Below are positions 1 through 4,937 of a DNA stretch of 5,101 nucleotides, one piece after another. Origin of the DNA: JBAYNW01 sp041678605 (GTDB lineage: Bacteria; Cyanobacteriota; Vampirovibrionia; Gastranaerophilales; Gastranaerophilaceae); assembly GCA_041678605.1 (NCBI GenBank), contig JBAYNW010000057.1, positions 1-5,101 of the forward strand, given 5' to 3'. Each line of letters begins with the position of its first letter. Within the stretch, counting starts at the first letter, position 1. Below the pieces are notes generated by a model. That model was not told the origin of the DNA. It did no database searches and saw only the letters and a program-made list of their open reading frames with translations. The position numbers were made by a program, and so were the translations under genes.

Positions 1-13
1 TAGAAAACAGTGT

Positions 14-50
14 CGGGGAGATAGATTTTGTTTACAAAATCATCTCCGCG
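14..50. repeat. Long imperfect hairpin upstream of gyrA
   Basis: Two arms pair almost perfectly: GGAGAT (17-22), one bulged A, GATTTTG (24-30), a TTTA loop, then CAAAATC (35-41) and ATCTCC (42-47). Further C-G pairing at the base follows one G-G mismatch. That gives 13 consecutive pairs apart from the bulge. No run of T follows on either strand, so it does not look like an ordinary intrinsic terminator. It may be the end of a dispersed palindromic repeat or an RNA structure belonging to a transcript entering from the left. Its role is unknown. Confidence 0.7.
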
Positions 51-70
51 GAAACAAGTTCAGGATGACG
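48..70. repeat. Fragment of a CAAGTTCAGGATGACG-type dispersed repeat
   Basis: The stretch GAAACAAGTTCAGGATGACG (51-70) matches from memory a short palindromic sequence family found between genes in many unrelated bacteria, whose usual form is CTGAAACAAGTTCAG. Here the small stem is CGGAA/TTCAG around ACAAG, with one mismatch. Only one copy is visible in the window, so family membership rests on recall and not on a count made here. Confidence 0.45.
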
Positions 71-127
71 TATATTTATTGCAACTCGGTATAAAAAGGC
101 CTTATTTAACGCATTAACGCACCTACT

Positions 128-143
128 GGGAAGGGGAAAGTGA
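128..143. repeat. Truncated GA-rich repeat copy
   Basis: GGGAAGGGGAAA (128-139) is identical over 12 bases to the reverse complement of 3059-3070, and it is followed by GTGA, which resembles the start of the ACGTGAG heptamers seen there. It appears to be a decayed fragment of the GA-rich family that also occurs at 3022-3070, 3840-3866 and 4888-4931. Confidence 0.5.
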
Positions 144-154
144 CTTAAATCCAG

Positions 155-211
155 ATCCCGCATCAGAATGAATAACAAAAGTCAACCGCTATGCCCTAAT
201 CGGTGCGGGAT
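155..211. repeat. Inverted repeat with ATCCCGCA/TGCGGGAT ends
   Basis: ATCCCGCA at 155-162 is matched by its exact reverse complement TGCGGGAT at 204-211, with 41 bases between. TGCGGGATGACAG on the right and GATCCCGCATC on the left resemble ends of small palindromic intergenic elements. A 63-codon open frame (168-359) overlaps it but looks accidental. A small non-autonomous element is possible, but no target duplication is visible. Confidence 0.45.
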
Positions 212-238
212 GACAGTAAGAGTGAAACGGGAAAAGGA

Positions 239-264
239 AATTGGTAATTGGGAATTGGTAATTG
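239..264. repeat. AATTGGT heptamer tandem repeat
   Basis: The tract reads AATTGGT (239-245), AATTGGG (246-252), AATTGGT (253-259), AATTG (260-264): three full seven-base units and a partial one with a single substitution. Heptamer tandem repeats between genes are known from filamentous cyanobacteria, which fits the suspected lineage. The tract lies about 60 bases upstream of the gyrA -35 box. There is no sign that it is regulatory. Confidence 0.75.
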
Positions 265-321
265 AACCTTTCGACCATTCAACTAAAAAAGGGAAACCTT
301 ATAAATTTCCAAATTTCCTTC

Positions 322-349
322 TTGCATTAAGGCTTGTTTATGGTACAAT
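322..349 (+). promoter_or_regulatory. Predicted gyrA promoter (extended -10)
   Basis: TTGCAT (322-327) and TACAAT (344-349) are separated by 16 bases, and TGG directly before the -10 box makes it an extended -10 (TGnTACAAT). Transcription would begin near 355-357, leaving a leader of only about 20 bases before the TTG start at 378. That is just enough for the ribosome binding site. The prediction rests on motif and position only. Confidence 0.6.
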
Positions 350-364
350 AGTAGTGTAGATATT

Positions 365-374
365 GGGAGTAGGA
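365..374 (+). promoter_or_regulatory. gyrA ribosome binding site, decides the TTG start
   Basis: GGGAGTAGGA contains GGGAG (365-369) with eight bases before TTG at 378, and AGGA (371-374) with three. An alternative in-frame TTG at 363 overlaps this site and has no purine-rich sequence at a useful distance upstream, so the 378 start is preferred. It removes five residues (MGVGK) from the longest frame. Confidence 0.7.
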
Positions 375-377
375 AAA

Positions 378-2945
378 TTGAGTCAGCAAAATATATTTAG
401 TGACGGTAAAATCGTTCCGGTTAACATTAGAGAAGAAATGAAGCGTTCTTACATTGATTATGCGATGAGCGTCATTGTAGGCCGTGCATTGCCGGACGTT
501 CGAGACGGCTTGAAGCCCGTCCATAGAAGAATTCTTTTTGCGATGAATGAATTGGGTATGACACCCGATAAGCCGTTTAAGAAATCGGCCCGTATAGTTG
601 GTGAAGTTTTGGGTAAATATCACCCGCACGGCGATACGGCGGTTTATGAATCCATGGTTCGTATGGCTCAGGATTTCGCAACTCGATACCAAACAATCGA
701 CGGCCACGGGAACTTTGGTTCTGTCGACGGTGATTCCGCAGCCGCAATGCGTTATACAGAAGCAAGAATGCACAAAATTACAGCCTCAATGGTCGCTGAT
801 ATTGATTGCGAAACAGTAGATTTCACGCCAAACTTTGACGGCTCACTTGAAGAACCATCCGTTCTTCCGGTAAGACTTCCAATGCTTTTATTAAACGGGG
901 TTTCAGGTATCGCTGTCGGCATGGCAACAAATATTCCGCCTCACAATCTCGGAGAGGTCGTTGATGGCACTATAGCTCTCATTGATAAACCTGATATTAC
1001 AATAAGTGAACTTAACGAATATATTAAAGGTCCTGATTTTCCTACCGCTGCAACGATTATCGGACTGGGTGATATCAAACAGGCTTACGAAACGGGCCGA
1101 GGGTCCATAAAGATGTCTGCCGTTGCCGGGTTTGAAGAACTCGCAGGCGGTGGCGGACGTATGACCAGAACAGCTATTATCATTACCGAGCTTCCTTATC
1201 AGGTCAACAAGGCTATGCTTATTGAAAAAATTGCCGAGCTTGTTAAAGACCAAAAAATGGTTGGAATTTCCGATTTAAGGGACGAATCAGACCGTGACGG
1301 TATGAGAATCGTAATCGAGCTTAAGCGTGACGCAAAACCCGATGTTGTTAAAAATAATTTATTCAAACAAACCCAGTTATCGACCTCTTTTGGGGTTAAC
1401 ATGATTGCCCTTGTGGGCTTGCAGCCGCGTCTGATGAATCTCTACGAAGTATTAAACGAGTTTGTTGAACACAGAGTCGAAATTATCACAAGAAGAACAA
1501 TTTTCTTCCTGAAAAAAGCCAAAATGCGTGCCCACATTTTGTCAGGCTTGCTGATTGCACTCGGGTCTTTGGATGCGGTTATTGAATTGATTAAAAAATC
1601 AAAAACCACGGACGATGCACGTTTGGGGCTTATGTCCAAATTCGGGCTGGATGTGGATCAGGCCAACGCAATACTTGAAATGCAGTTAAGGCGTTTGACA
1701 GGGCTTGAACAGGACAAAATCAAGGCAGAATATGAAGAACTTTTGAAAAAAATCAAAGAATATGAATCAATTTTGGCCGACAGACAAAAAGTTTTAAATA
1801 TTATTAAAGAAGAACTTTTAGAAGACAAAGAAAAATACGGTGACGAAAGAAGAACCCAAATACTTCCCGAACAAGGTGAAATGAGCATTGAAGACTTAAC
1901 TCCGAATACGCCTATGGCTGTATTTATTACACATCAGGGCTATTTGAAACGAATTTCTCTGGATACTTTTGAGCGTCAAAACAGAGCCACAAGGGGCAAA
2001 TCCGGTATTAAAACAAAGGAAGATGATGATATTCAGCACTTCTTTACCGCAATGATGCACGATAAAGTATTATTCTTCAGCTCTAAAGGTACAGTTTACA
2101 GCCTTAATGTCTATGACTTCCCTGAAGGTCAAAGGCAGGCAAAAGGGTTGCCGATTGTGAACGTTCTTCCGATAGAACAGGACGAAAAAATTACGGCTGT
2201 CGTTCCTGTAAGCACTTTCTCCAAAGATTTAAACCTTCTGATGCTTACAAAAGGCGGTTATATCAAGAGAATCGGACTGGATAATTTCTCAAACATAAGA
2301 AGAAACGGAATTATAGCAATAGGATTGGAAGAAGGCGACGAACTCAACTGGGTTAAACTTGCCAATCCGAAAGACGAAATAATTATCGGAACAAGCTGCG
2401 GTATGGCAATCAGATTTGCCATCACCGACCTGAGACCTTTGGGCAGAAGTGCCAGAGGGGTCAATTCAATGAAACTACGCACGGGCGACAGCATAATCGG
2501 CTGCGATATTGTACCGAGAGATTACGACGCCGACCTGCTTGTGGTAACTTCTGACGGGTTTGGAAAACGCTCTAAGCTGTCCGAATTCAGGGCACAAAAC
2601 CGTGGCGGAATAGGCTTGATTGCAACGAAATTCAAATCTTCCGCATCAAGACTCGTTGCCTTGACTATTGTTGAAGAAAAAGACGAAATTATGCTGGTAA
2701 CGGAAAACGGGATTGTTACAAGAATAAAAGCAGGCGATATCTCAAGACAGGGCAGACCTGCAACAGGTGTTAAGGCTCAAAACCTTGTCGGAGACGATAT
2801 GGTTATGTCCGTCAACAAAATTATTGACCCTGACGAAGAACCTGCACTGGATATTAAAAGATTGGAAGAAACTCCGGAGTCAACAGAACCGGAAATAATC
2901 GCAGAGCAGACAAGTCTGTTGGATAACAGCGAGGAAGGTTTATAG
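378..2945 (+). CDS. gyrA: DNA gyrase subunit A
   Basis: This is the breakage-reunion subunit of DNA gyrase, which with GyrB (not in this window) puts negative supercoils into DNA using ATP. The predicted 855-residue product is of normal length. Seen in sequence, numbered from the TTG at 378: the start of the winged-helix core YAMSVIVGRALPD (28-40), the quinolone-binding segment HPHGDTAVYE (82-91), the catalytic tyrosine in AAMRYTEAR (Tyr126), and the DNA-bending isoleucine in SGIAVGMATNIPPH (Ile178). A helical gate region follows. From about residue 502 there is a six-bladed C-terminal wrapping domain. Its blade-1 box reads QNRATRG (534-540) instead of QRRGGKG, while blade 5 has QNRGGIG (740-746). 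The last 39 residues are strongly acidic (14 Asp/Glu against 2 Lys/Arg). Thr87 and Glu91 stand where E. coli has Ser83 and Asp87. The tail and box make it gyrase, not topoisomerase IV, with good confidence. The gene is probably monocistronic and convergent with bioD. No hairpin terminator is visible after the stop. Confidence 0.97.
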   Translation: MSQQNIFSDGKIVPVNIREEMKRSYIDYAMSVIVGRALPDVRDGLKPVHRRILFAMNELGMTPDKPFKKSARIVGEVLGKYHPHGDTAVYESMVRMAQDFATRYQTIDGHGNFGSVDGDSAAAMRYTEARMHKITASMVADIDCETVDFTPNFDGSLEEPSVLPVRLPMLLLNGVSGIAVGMATNIPPHNLGEVVDGTIALIDKPDITISELNEYIKGPDFPTAATIIGLGDIKQAYETGRGSIKMSAVAGFEELAGGGGRMTRTAIIITELPYQVNKAMLIEKIAELVKDQKMVGISDLRDESDRDGMRIVIELKRDAKPDVVKNNLFKQTQLSTSFGVNMIALVGLQPRLMNLYEVLNEFVEHRVEIITRRTIFFLKKAKMRAHILSGLLIALGSLDAVIELIKKSKTTDDARLGLMSKFGLDVDQANAILEMQLRRLTGLEQDKIKAEYEELLKKIKEYESILADRQKVLNIIKEELLEDKEKYGDERRTQILPEQGEMSIEDLTPNTPMAVFITHQGYLKRISLDTFERQNRATRGKSGIKTKEDDDIQHFFTAMMHDKVLFFSSKGTVYSLNVYDFPEGQRQAKGLPIVNVLPIEQDEKITAVVPVSTFSKDLNLLMLTKGGYIKRIGLDNFSNIRRNGIIAIGLEEGDELNWVKLANPKDEIIIGTSCGMAIRFAITDLRPLGRSARGVNSMKLRTGDSIIGCDIVPRDYDADLLVVTSDGFGKRSKLSEFRAQNRGGIGLIATKFKSSASRLVALTIVEEKDEIMLVTENGIVTRIKAGDISRQGRPATGVKAQNLVGDDMVMSVNKIIDPDEEPALDIKRLEETPESTEPEIIAEQTSLLDNSEEGL

Positions 2946-2975
2946 GCTTAAGGGGTGAATGGCTGAAAGGTTATA

Positions 2976-3020
2976 AGTTTATCAGTCGATAAGTTGATAG
3001 GTCGAATGGTCGATAAGTCC
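2976..3020. repeat. Degenerate octamer tandem repeat after gyrA
   Basis: The tract has a strict eight-base period: AGTTTATC (2976-2983), AGTCGATA (2984-2991), AGTTGATA (2992-2999), GGTCGAAT (3000-3007), GGTCGATA (3008-3015), AGTCC (3016-3020). The consensus is about RGTYGATA. Weaker octamers (GGGGTGAA, TGGCTGAA, AGGTTATA) run back to 2952, almost to the gyrA stop codon. TCGACCATTC at 271-280 upstream of gyrA is nearly the reverse complement of GTCGAATGGTCGA here, which suggests relatives elsewhere in the genome. Its function is unknown. It lies between two converging genes where a terminator would be expected. Confidence 0.75.
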
Positions 3021-3021
3021 A

Positions 3022-3070
3022 GTTTCTCTTCTCACGTCTCACCTCTCACGTCTCACGTTTTCCCCTTCCC
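3022..3070. repeat. CTCACGT heptamer repeat, copy 1 (four units)
   Basis: Four exact seven-base units, CTCACGT, CTCACCT, CTCACGT, CTCACGT, fill 3031-3058. They are flanked by GTTTCTCTT (3022-3030) on the left and TTTCCCCTTCCC (3059-3070) on the right. Read on the other strand this is the same element as 4888-4922, flanks included, except that the second copy has three units. The tract ends about 22 bases from the bioD stop codon. The sequence GACGTAGAGTGAGAATT across that stop resembles the heptamer array, so the repeat may have shaped the end of bioD. Confidence 0.85.
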
Positions 3071-3092
3071 AATTTCCCTTTCCCTTGAATTC

Positions 3093-3815
3093 TCACTCTA
3101 CGTCCAATTTTGCTATTTTGACATCAAAAACGCTTTCAATGTCAATTCCGTTTAAAATATTTGTAATTAAATCGCTCGGATTAATATTTTTTGCGTTGGG
3201 GAATTTTTTAACTATCCCCAAAATTTTTGCGTCGGAATACTCTTCAATCAGCCTTGGTGCGGTTTTTATGTCAATGTTGTCGGTGTTTTCGGGGAAATCG
3301 TTTATAATAACCCCGCGAACCTTTATTCCCTTTGATGCTGCATGATTAATCGTTAAAAGTATCTCGTTTATTGTACCGGAGTCGGGCTTAAATATAATTA
3401 CAACCGGCAAATCAAGAAATTTTACAATGTCCGAAACCAAAAAATTCGGGGCAATCGGTGTCATAACCCCGCCGGTGCCTTCTGTAATAATGCAATCATG
3501 CTCTTTGGACAGCAAGTCGTAATCCTTTTTGATAACGTTTTTGTCAATTATCACATTTTCTGCTTCCGCAGAAATAACAGGCGTTGCAGGCTTTTTGAGC
3601 AGGTAGCTTGAAAACGTTTTGATGTAAGGGTCCACGTTTTTTACAAAAGCCAAATCGGGCGATTGCAAAAAGCCGTTTTTACCCAAAGCACCTGTTTGAA
3701 AGGGTTTATAAACACAGGTTGAGTAGCCCAAACTTTGCATGGTTGCAGCCAACCCTGCTGTTATAAATGTCTTTCCGACATTACTACCTGTTCCTGTGAC
3801 AAAAATATTTAGCAT
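3093..3815 (-). CDS. bioD: Dethiobiotin synthetase (ATP-dependent)
   Basis: BioD closes the ureido ring of dethiobiotin from 7,8-diaminopelargonic acid, CO2 and ATP in the cytoplasm, the step before biotin synthase. The 240-residue product is of normal length (E. coli about 225). Seen: a P-loop GTGSNVGKT (8-16), Lys37 in YKPFQTG, Asp54 in SPD, and Glu112 in TEGTGG. These correspond to the Lys15, Lys37, Asp54 and Glu115 nucleotide, carbamate and magnesium residues of the E. coli enzyme, so activity is expected. The P-loop differs modestly from the common GTDTxVGKT form, with Gly10 and Ser11. The protein could otherwise be a related CobQ/CobB-type amidotransferase domain, but the size and the Lys37 and Asp54 sites favour BioD. 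No other biotin gene is in the window. It may be read from its own promoter right at the start codon or with the upstream repressor-like gene 53 bases away. No Shine-Dalgarno sequence is visible. Confidence 0.93.
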   Translation of the reverse strand: MLNIFVTGTGSNVGKTFITAGLAATMQSLGYSTCVYKPFQTGALGKNGFLQSPDLAFVKNVDPYIKTFSSYLLKKPATPVISAEAENVIIDKNVIKKDYDLLSKEHDCIITEGTGGVMTPIAPNFLVSDIVKFLDLPVVIIFKPDSGTINEILLTINHAASKGIKVRGVIINDFPENTDNIDIKTAPRLIEEYSDAKILGIVKKFPNAKNINPSDLITNILNGIDIESVFDVKIAKLDVE

Positions 3816-3821
3816 AAGATT

Positions 3822-3830
3822 ATTATATCA
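3822..3830 (-). promoter_or_regulatory. Perfect extended -10 placed for a leaderless bioD mRNA
   Basis: On the minus strand TGATATAAT (3830 down to 3822) is a perfect extended -10 element. Only six bases (AATCTT) separate it from the bioD ATG. A normal start seven bases after the -10 would fall on the A of that ATG, giving an mRNA without a 5' leader. The -35 region is weak (around 3845-3850), which extended -10 promoters tolerate. No ribosome binding site precedes the ATG, which agrees with leaderless translation. Confidence 0.6.
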
Positions 3831-3839
3831 TGGCTCATG

Positions 3840-3866
3840 GAGAGAAGGGAAAGGGGAACTGAGAAG
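3840..3866. repeat. GA-rich repeat remnant between bioD and the repressor gene
   Basis: GAAGGGAAAGGGGAACTGAGAAG (3844-3866) resembles the GGGAAGGGGAAACGTGAGA family in composition and order but has no intact heptamer unit. It fills most of the 53-base gap between two genes reading leftward. It also runs through the place where the bioD -35 box would lie. Confidence 0.4.
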
Positions 3867-3868
3867 TA

Positions 3869-4099
3869 TTATTCCAATTCGGTAAAATCTTCTAAAAAGT
3901 TATTCAAATCCAACTCAAGTGCTTTTGCCAATTTAATGAAATAATACAAAGAAATACCTTTTTTCCCGCATTCAACATCACTTGTAAAGGGCAAAGAAAA
4001 ATTAGCTTTTGTCGCCAATTCTTCTTGACTCATGTATTTTTCAATTCTTTTAATTTTAATTTTTAGACCTAAGGCCTTGCTAAATTCTTTTTTGTTCAT
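3869..4099 (-). CDS. Small XRE/Cro-type helix-turn-helix regulator
   Basis: The 76-residue product is one helix-turn-helix domain and almost nothing else. Seen: GLKIKIKRIEKYMSQEELA (helix 1 and the first HTH helix), TKANFSLPFTSDVECGKKG (turn and recognition helix), and SLYYFIKLAKALELDLNNFL (the closing helices typical of the family). Proteins of this size usually bind short palindromes as dimers, often in their own promoter. The start is taken as ATG at 4099. A TTG at 4123 would add eight residues but has no ribosome binding site and overlaps a -35 box. The ATG also lacks a clear Shine-Dalgarno; TATTAT lies six bases before it, as in bioD. The gene diverges from the pilin-like gene across a gap with two palindromes, so control of itself and of that gene is a reasonable inference. 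It is codirectional with bioD, but nothing shows that it controls biotin synthesis. The target is not known. Confidence 0.85.
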   Translation of the reverse strand: MNKKEFSKALGLKIKIKRIEKYMSQEELATKANFSLPFTSDVECGKKGISLYYFIKLAKALELDLNNFLEDFTELE

Positions 4100-4116
4100 A
4101 AATATATAATAATTTC

Positions 4117-4145
4117 TTGACAAATTTAAGGCTATAATCTAATAT
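4117..4145 (+). promoter_or_regulatory. Predicted promoter of the pilin-like gene
   Basis: A perfect TTGACA (4117-4122) is followed after 17 bases by TAATAT (4140-4145), a four-of-six match to the -10 consensus that keeps the key A and final T. Transcription would start near 4152, giving a leader of about 60 bases. A second candidate -10, TATAAT (4153-4158), lies further on but has no -35 partner. The -35 box sits just upstream of the repressor-like gene, so the two divergent transcription starts are very close. Confidence 0.5.
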
Positions 4146-4184
4146 ATATTTATATAATCTATTGAATACTTTAATATATATTAA
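4139..4184. promoter_or_regulatory. Two AT palindromes, candidate operators for the divergent regulator
   Basis: TTAATATATATTAA (4171-4184) is a perfect 14-base palindrome. CTAATATATATTTA (4139-4152) matches it at 12 of 14 positions. Their centres are 32 bases apart, close to three helical turns. The first covers the predicted -10 box of the pilin-like gene and the second lies in its leader. A separate direct repeat, TATAATCTA at 4133-4141 and 4153-4161, has a 20-base period. The position between a repressor-like gene and its divergent neighbour suits operators. The region is very AT-rich, so chance is a real alternative. Confidence 0.45.
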
Positions 4185-4211
4185 GCTTAAAAAATAAATA
4201 AGGGAAGTGGA

Positions 4212-4883
4212 ATGTCAAACAGAAATAAAATTGCACGCTTTTACGTCATTGCTGGCGGTAAATTTGGAAAATTTTTCCCTCCATTTTCTGTTTCTCGCCC
4301 ACTCATCCCATCGTTTACTCTTTCGGATGTTTTAATCACCCTCGGAGTAATCGCCGTAGTCGCTGCCATGACTATTCCGGCATTAATAAATGGAGTACAG
4401 GATATTCAATATAAAAGTGCCTATAAAAAAGCTTTTTCTGCCGCTTCTCAGGCTCTTGCAATGGCAAATCAGCAGTATTTGCTTGCAGCGGCGACTGGTG
4501 AAGGTGATTATACAAATCATCCAAACAATTTTCTTGCATTCAAAGACCAGTTTAAAGTAGTAAAAGAGTGTCTGAACAATAACAACTCGCAATGTTGGGA
4601 TAGTACCGGAGAAAAAACTAGTAGCGGGTATCCACATGAGGAGACCTATGCTTTTATTGATTCTTCAGGCATGGCATGGTCAATGTATTATGGCGGACTT
4701 CTTCAGATTTTTGTTGACACAAATGGATTTAAAAAACCAAACCAATGGGGAAAAGACAGATTTGGCTTGAAGTTTAAAAGCGATAATGGCACATTTAATT
4801 CAGGCCTTCCGATAATAGTTGTACCATTGGGAGATGGGTGGCAGTCAGTAGATTACCATGGTACAAGCTGGCTGTACAATTAG
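4212..4883 (+). CDS. Type IV pilin / type II secretion pseudopilin-like protein
   Basis: The 223-residue product has the N-terminal helix of type IV filament subunits: FTLSDVLITLG begins at residue 35 and a hydrophobic stretch runs to about Ile59. These proteins are cut by prepilin peptidase on the cytoplasmic side and then assemble into envelope filaments for adhesion, motility, secretion or DNA uptake. The site is odd: Ser34 stands where Gly is usual before the cut, and Asp39 replaces the usual Glu at mature position 5. The leader of 34 residues is long and proline-rich, but no other start codon lies in frame before the helix and AGGGAAG precedes the ATG by four bases, so the start stands. 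The mature part would have 189 residues. It has one possible disulfide (Cys120, Cys128) and an acidic turn DTNG (169-172) followed by PNQWGKDRFGLKF, a segment typical of gut Melainabacteria pilin-like proteins. No pilus assembly gene is adjacent, so it is an orphan subunit here; minor pseudopilin is the best guess. Confidence 0.8.
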   Translation: MSNRNKIARFYVIAGGKFGKFFPPFSVSRPLIPSFTLSDVLITLGVIAVVAAMTIPALINGVQDIQYKSAYKKAFSAASQALAMANQQYLLAAATGEGDYTNHPNNFLAFKDQFKVVKECLNNNNSQCWDSTGEKTSSGYPHEETYAFIDSSGMAWSMYYGGLLQIFVDTNGFKKPNQWGKDRFGLKFKSDNGTFNSGLPIIVVPLGDGWQSVDYHGTSWLYN

Positions 4884-4887
4884 CGGA

Positions 4888-4931
4888 GGGGAAACGTGAG
4901 ACGTGAGAGGTGAGAAGAGAAACGGGAAAAG
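4888..4931. repeat. ACGTGAG heptamer repeat, copy 2 (three units, inverted)
   Basis: Units ACGTGAG (4894-4900), ACGTGAG (4901-4907) and AGGTGAG (4908-4914) lie between GGGGAA (4888-4893) and AAGAGAAAC (4915-4923). This is the reverse complement of 3022-3065 with one ACGTGAG unit fewer. Its tail GAAACGGGAAAAG (4919-4931) is identical over 13 bases to 224-236 upstream of gyrA. The element starts five bases after the stop codon of the pilin-like gene. Confidence 0.85.
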
Positions 4932-4937
4932 AGAAAC

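Noticed and set aside
14..50. Intrinsic terminator of a gene to the left
   Set aside because: The stem is strong but is followed by GCGGAAACAAG, not by a run of T, on the plus strand, and the minus strand also lacks a proper T run.
71..150. tRNA or small RNA gene
   Set aside because: No cloverleaf, T-loop GGTTCGA-type motif or promoter-terminator pair could be found in this stretch.
168..359. A 63-codon open frame upstream of gyrA
   Set aside because: It runs through the inverted repeat and the AATTGGT tract, overlaps the gyrA promoter, has no ribosome binding site, and its protein resembles no family I recognise.
363..377. Upstream TTG start for gyrA
   Set aside because: It overlaps the ribosome binding site and would need translation to begin within about eight bases of the predicted RNA 5' end. 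The TTG at 378 is correctly spaced.
327..773. A 148-codon minus-strand frame over the start of gyrA
   Set aside because: It is a shadow of gyrA, which carries clear family motifs in the other strand across the same bases.
3022..3070. Possible CRISPR array
   Set aside because: The repeats are seven or eight bases long and directly abutting, with no spacers and no cas gene.
3085..3345. An 86-codon frame on the plus strand opposite bioD
   Set aside because: It is antisense to the conserved C-terminal half of bioD, which explains its openness, and it shows no start signals.
4100..4123. TTG start at 4123 for the repressor-like gene
   Set aside because: It adds MSRNYYIF outside the helix-turn-helix domain, lacks a ribosome binding site and overlaps the TTGACA of the divergent promoter.
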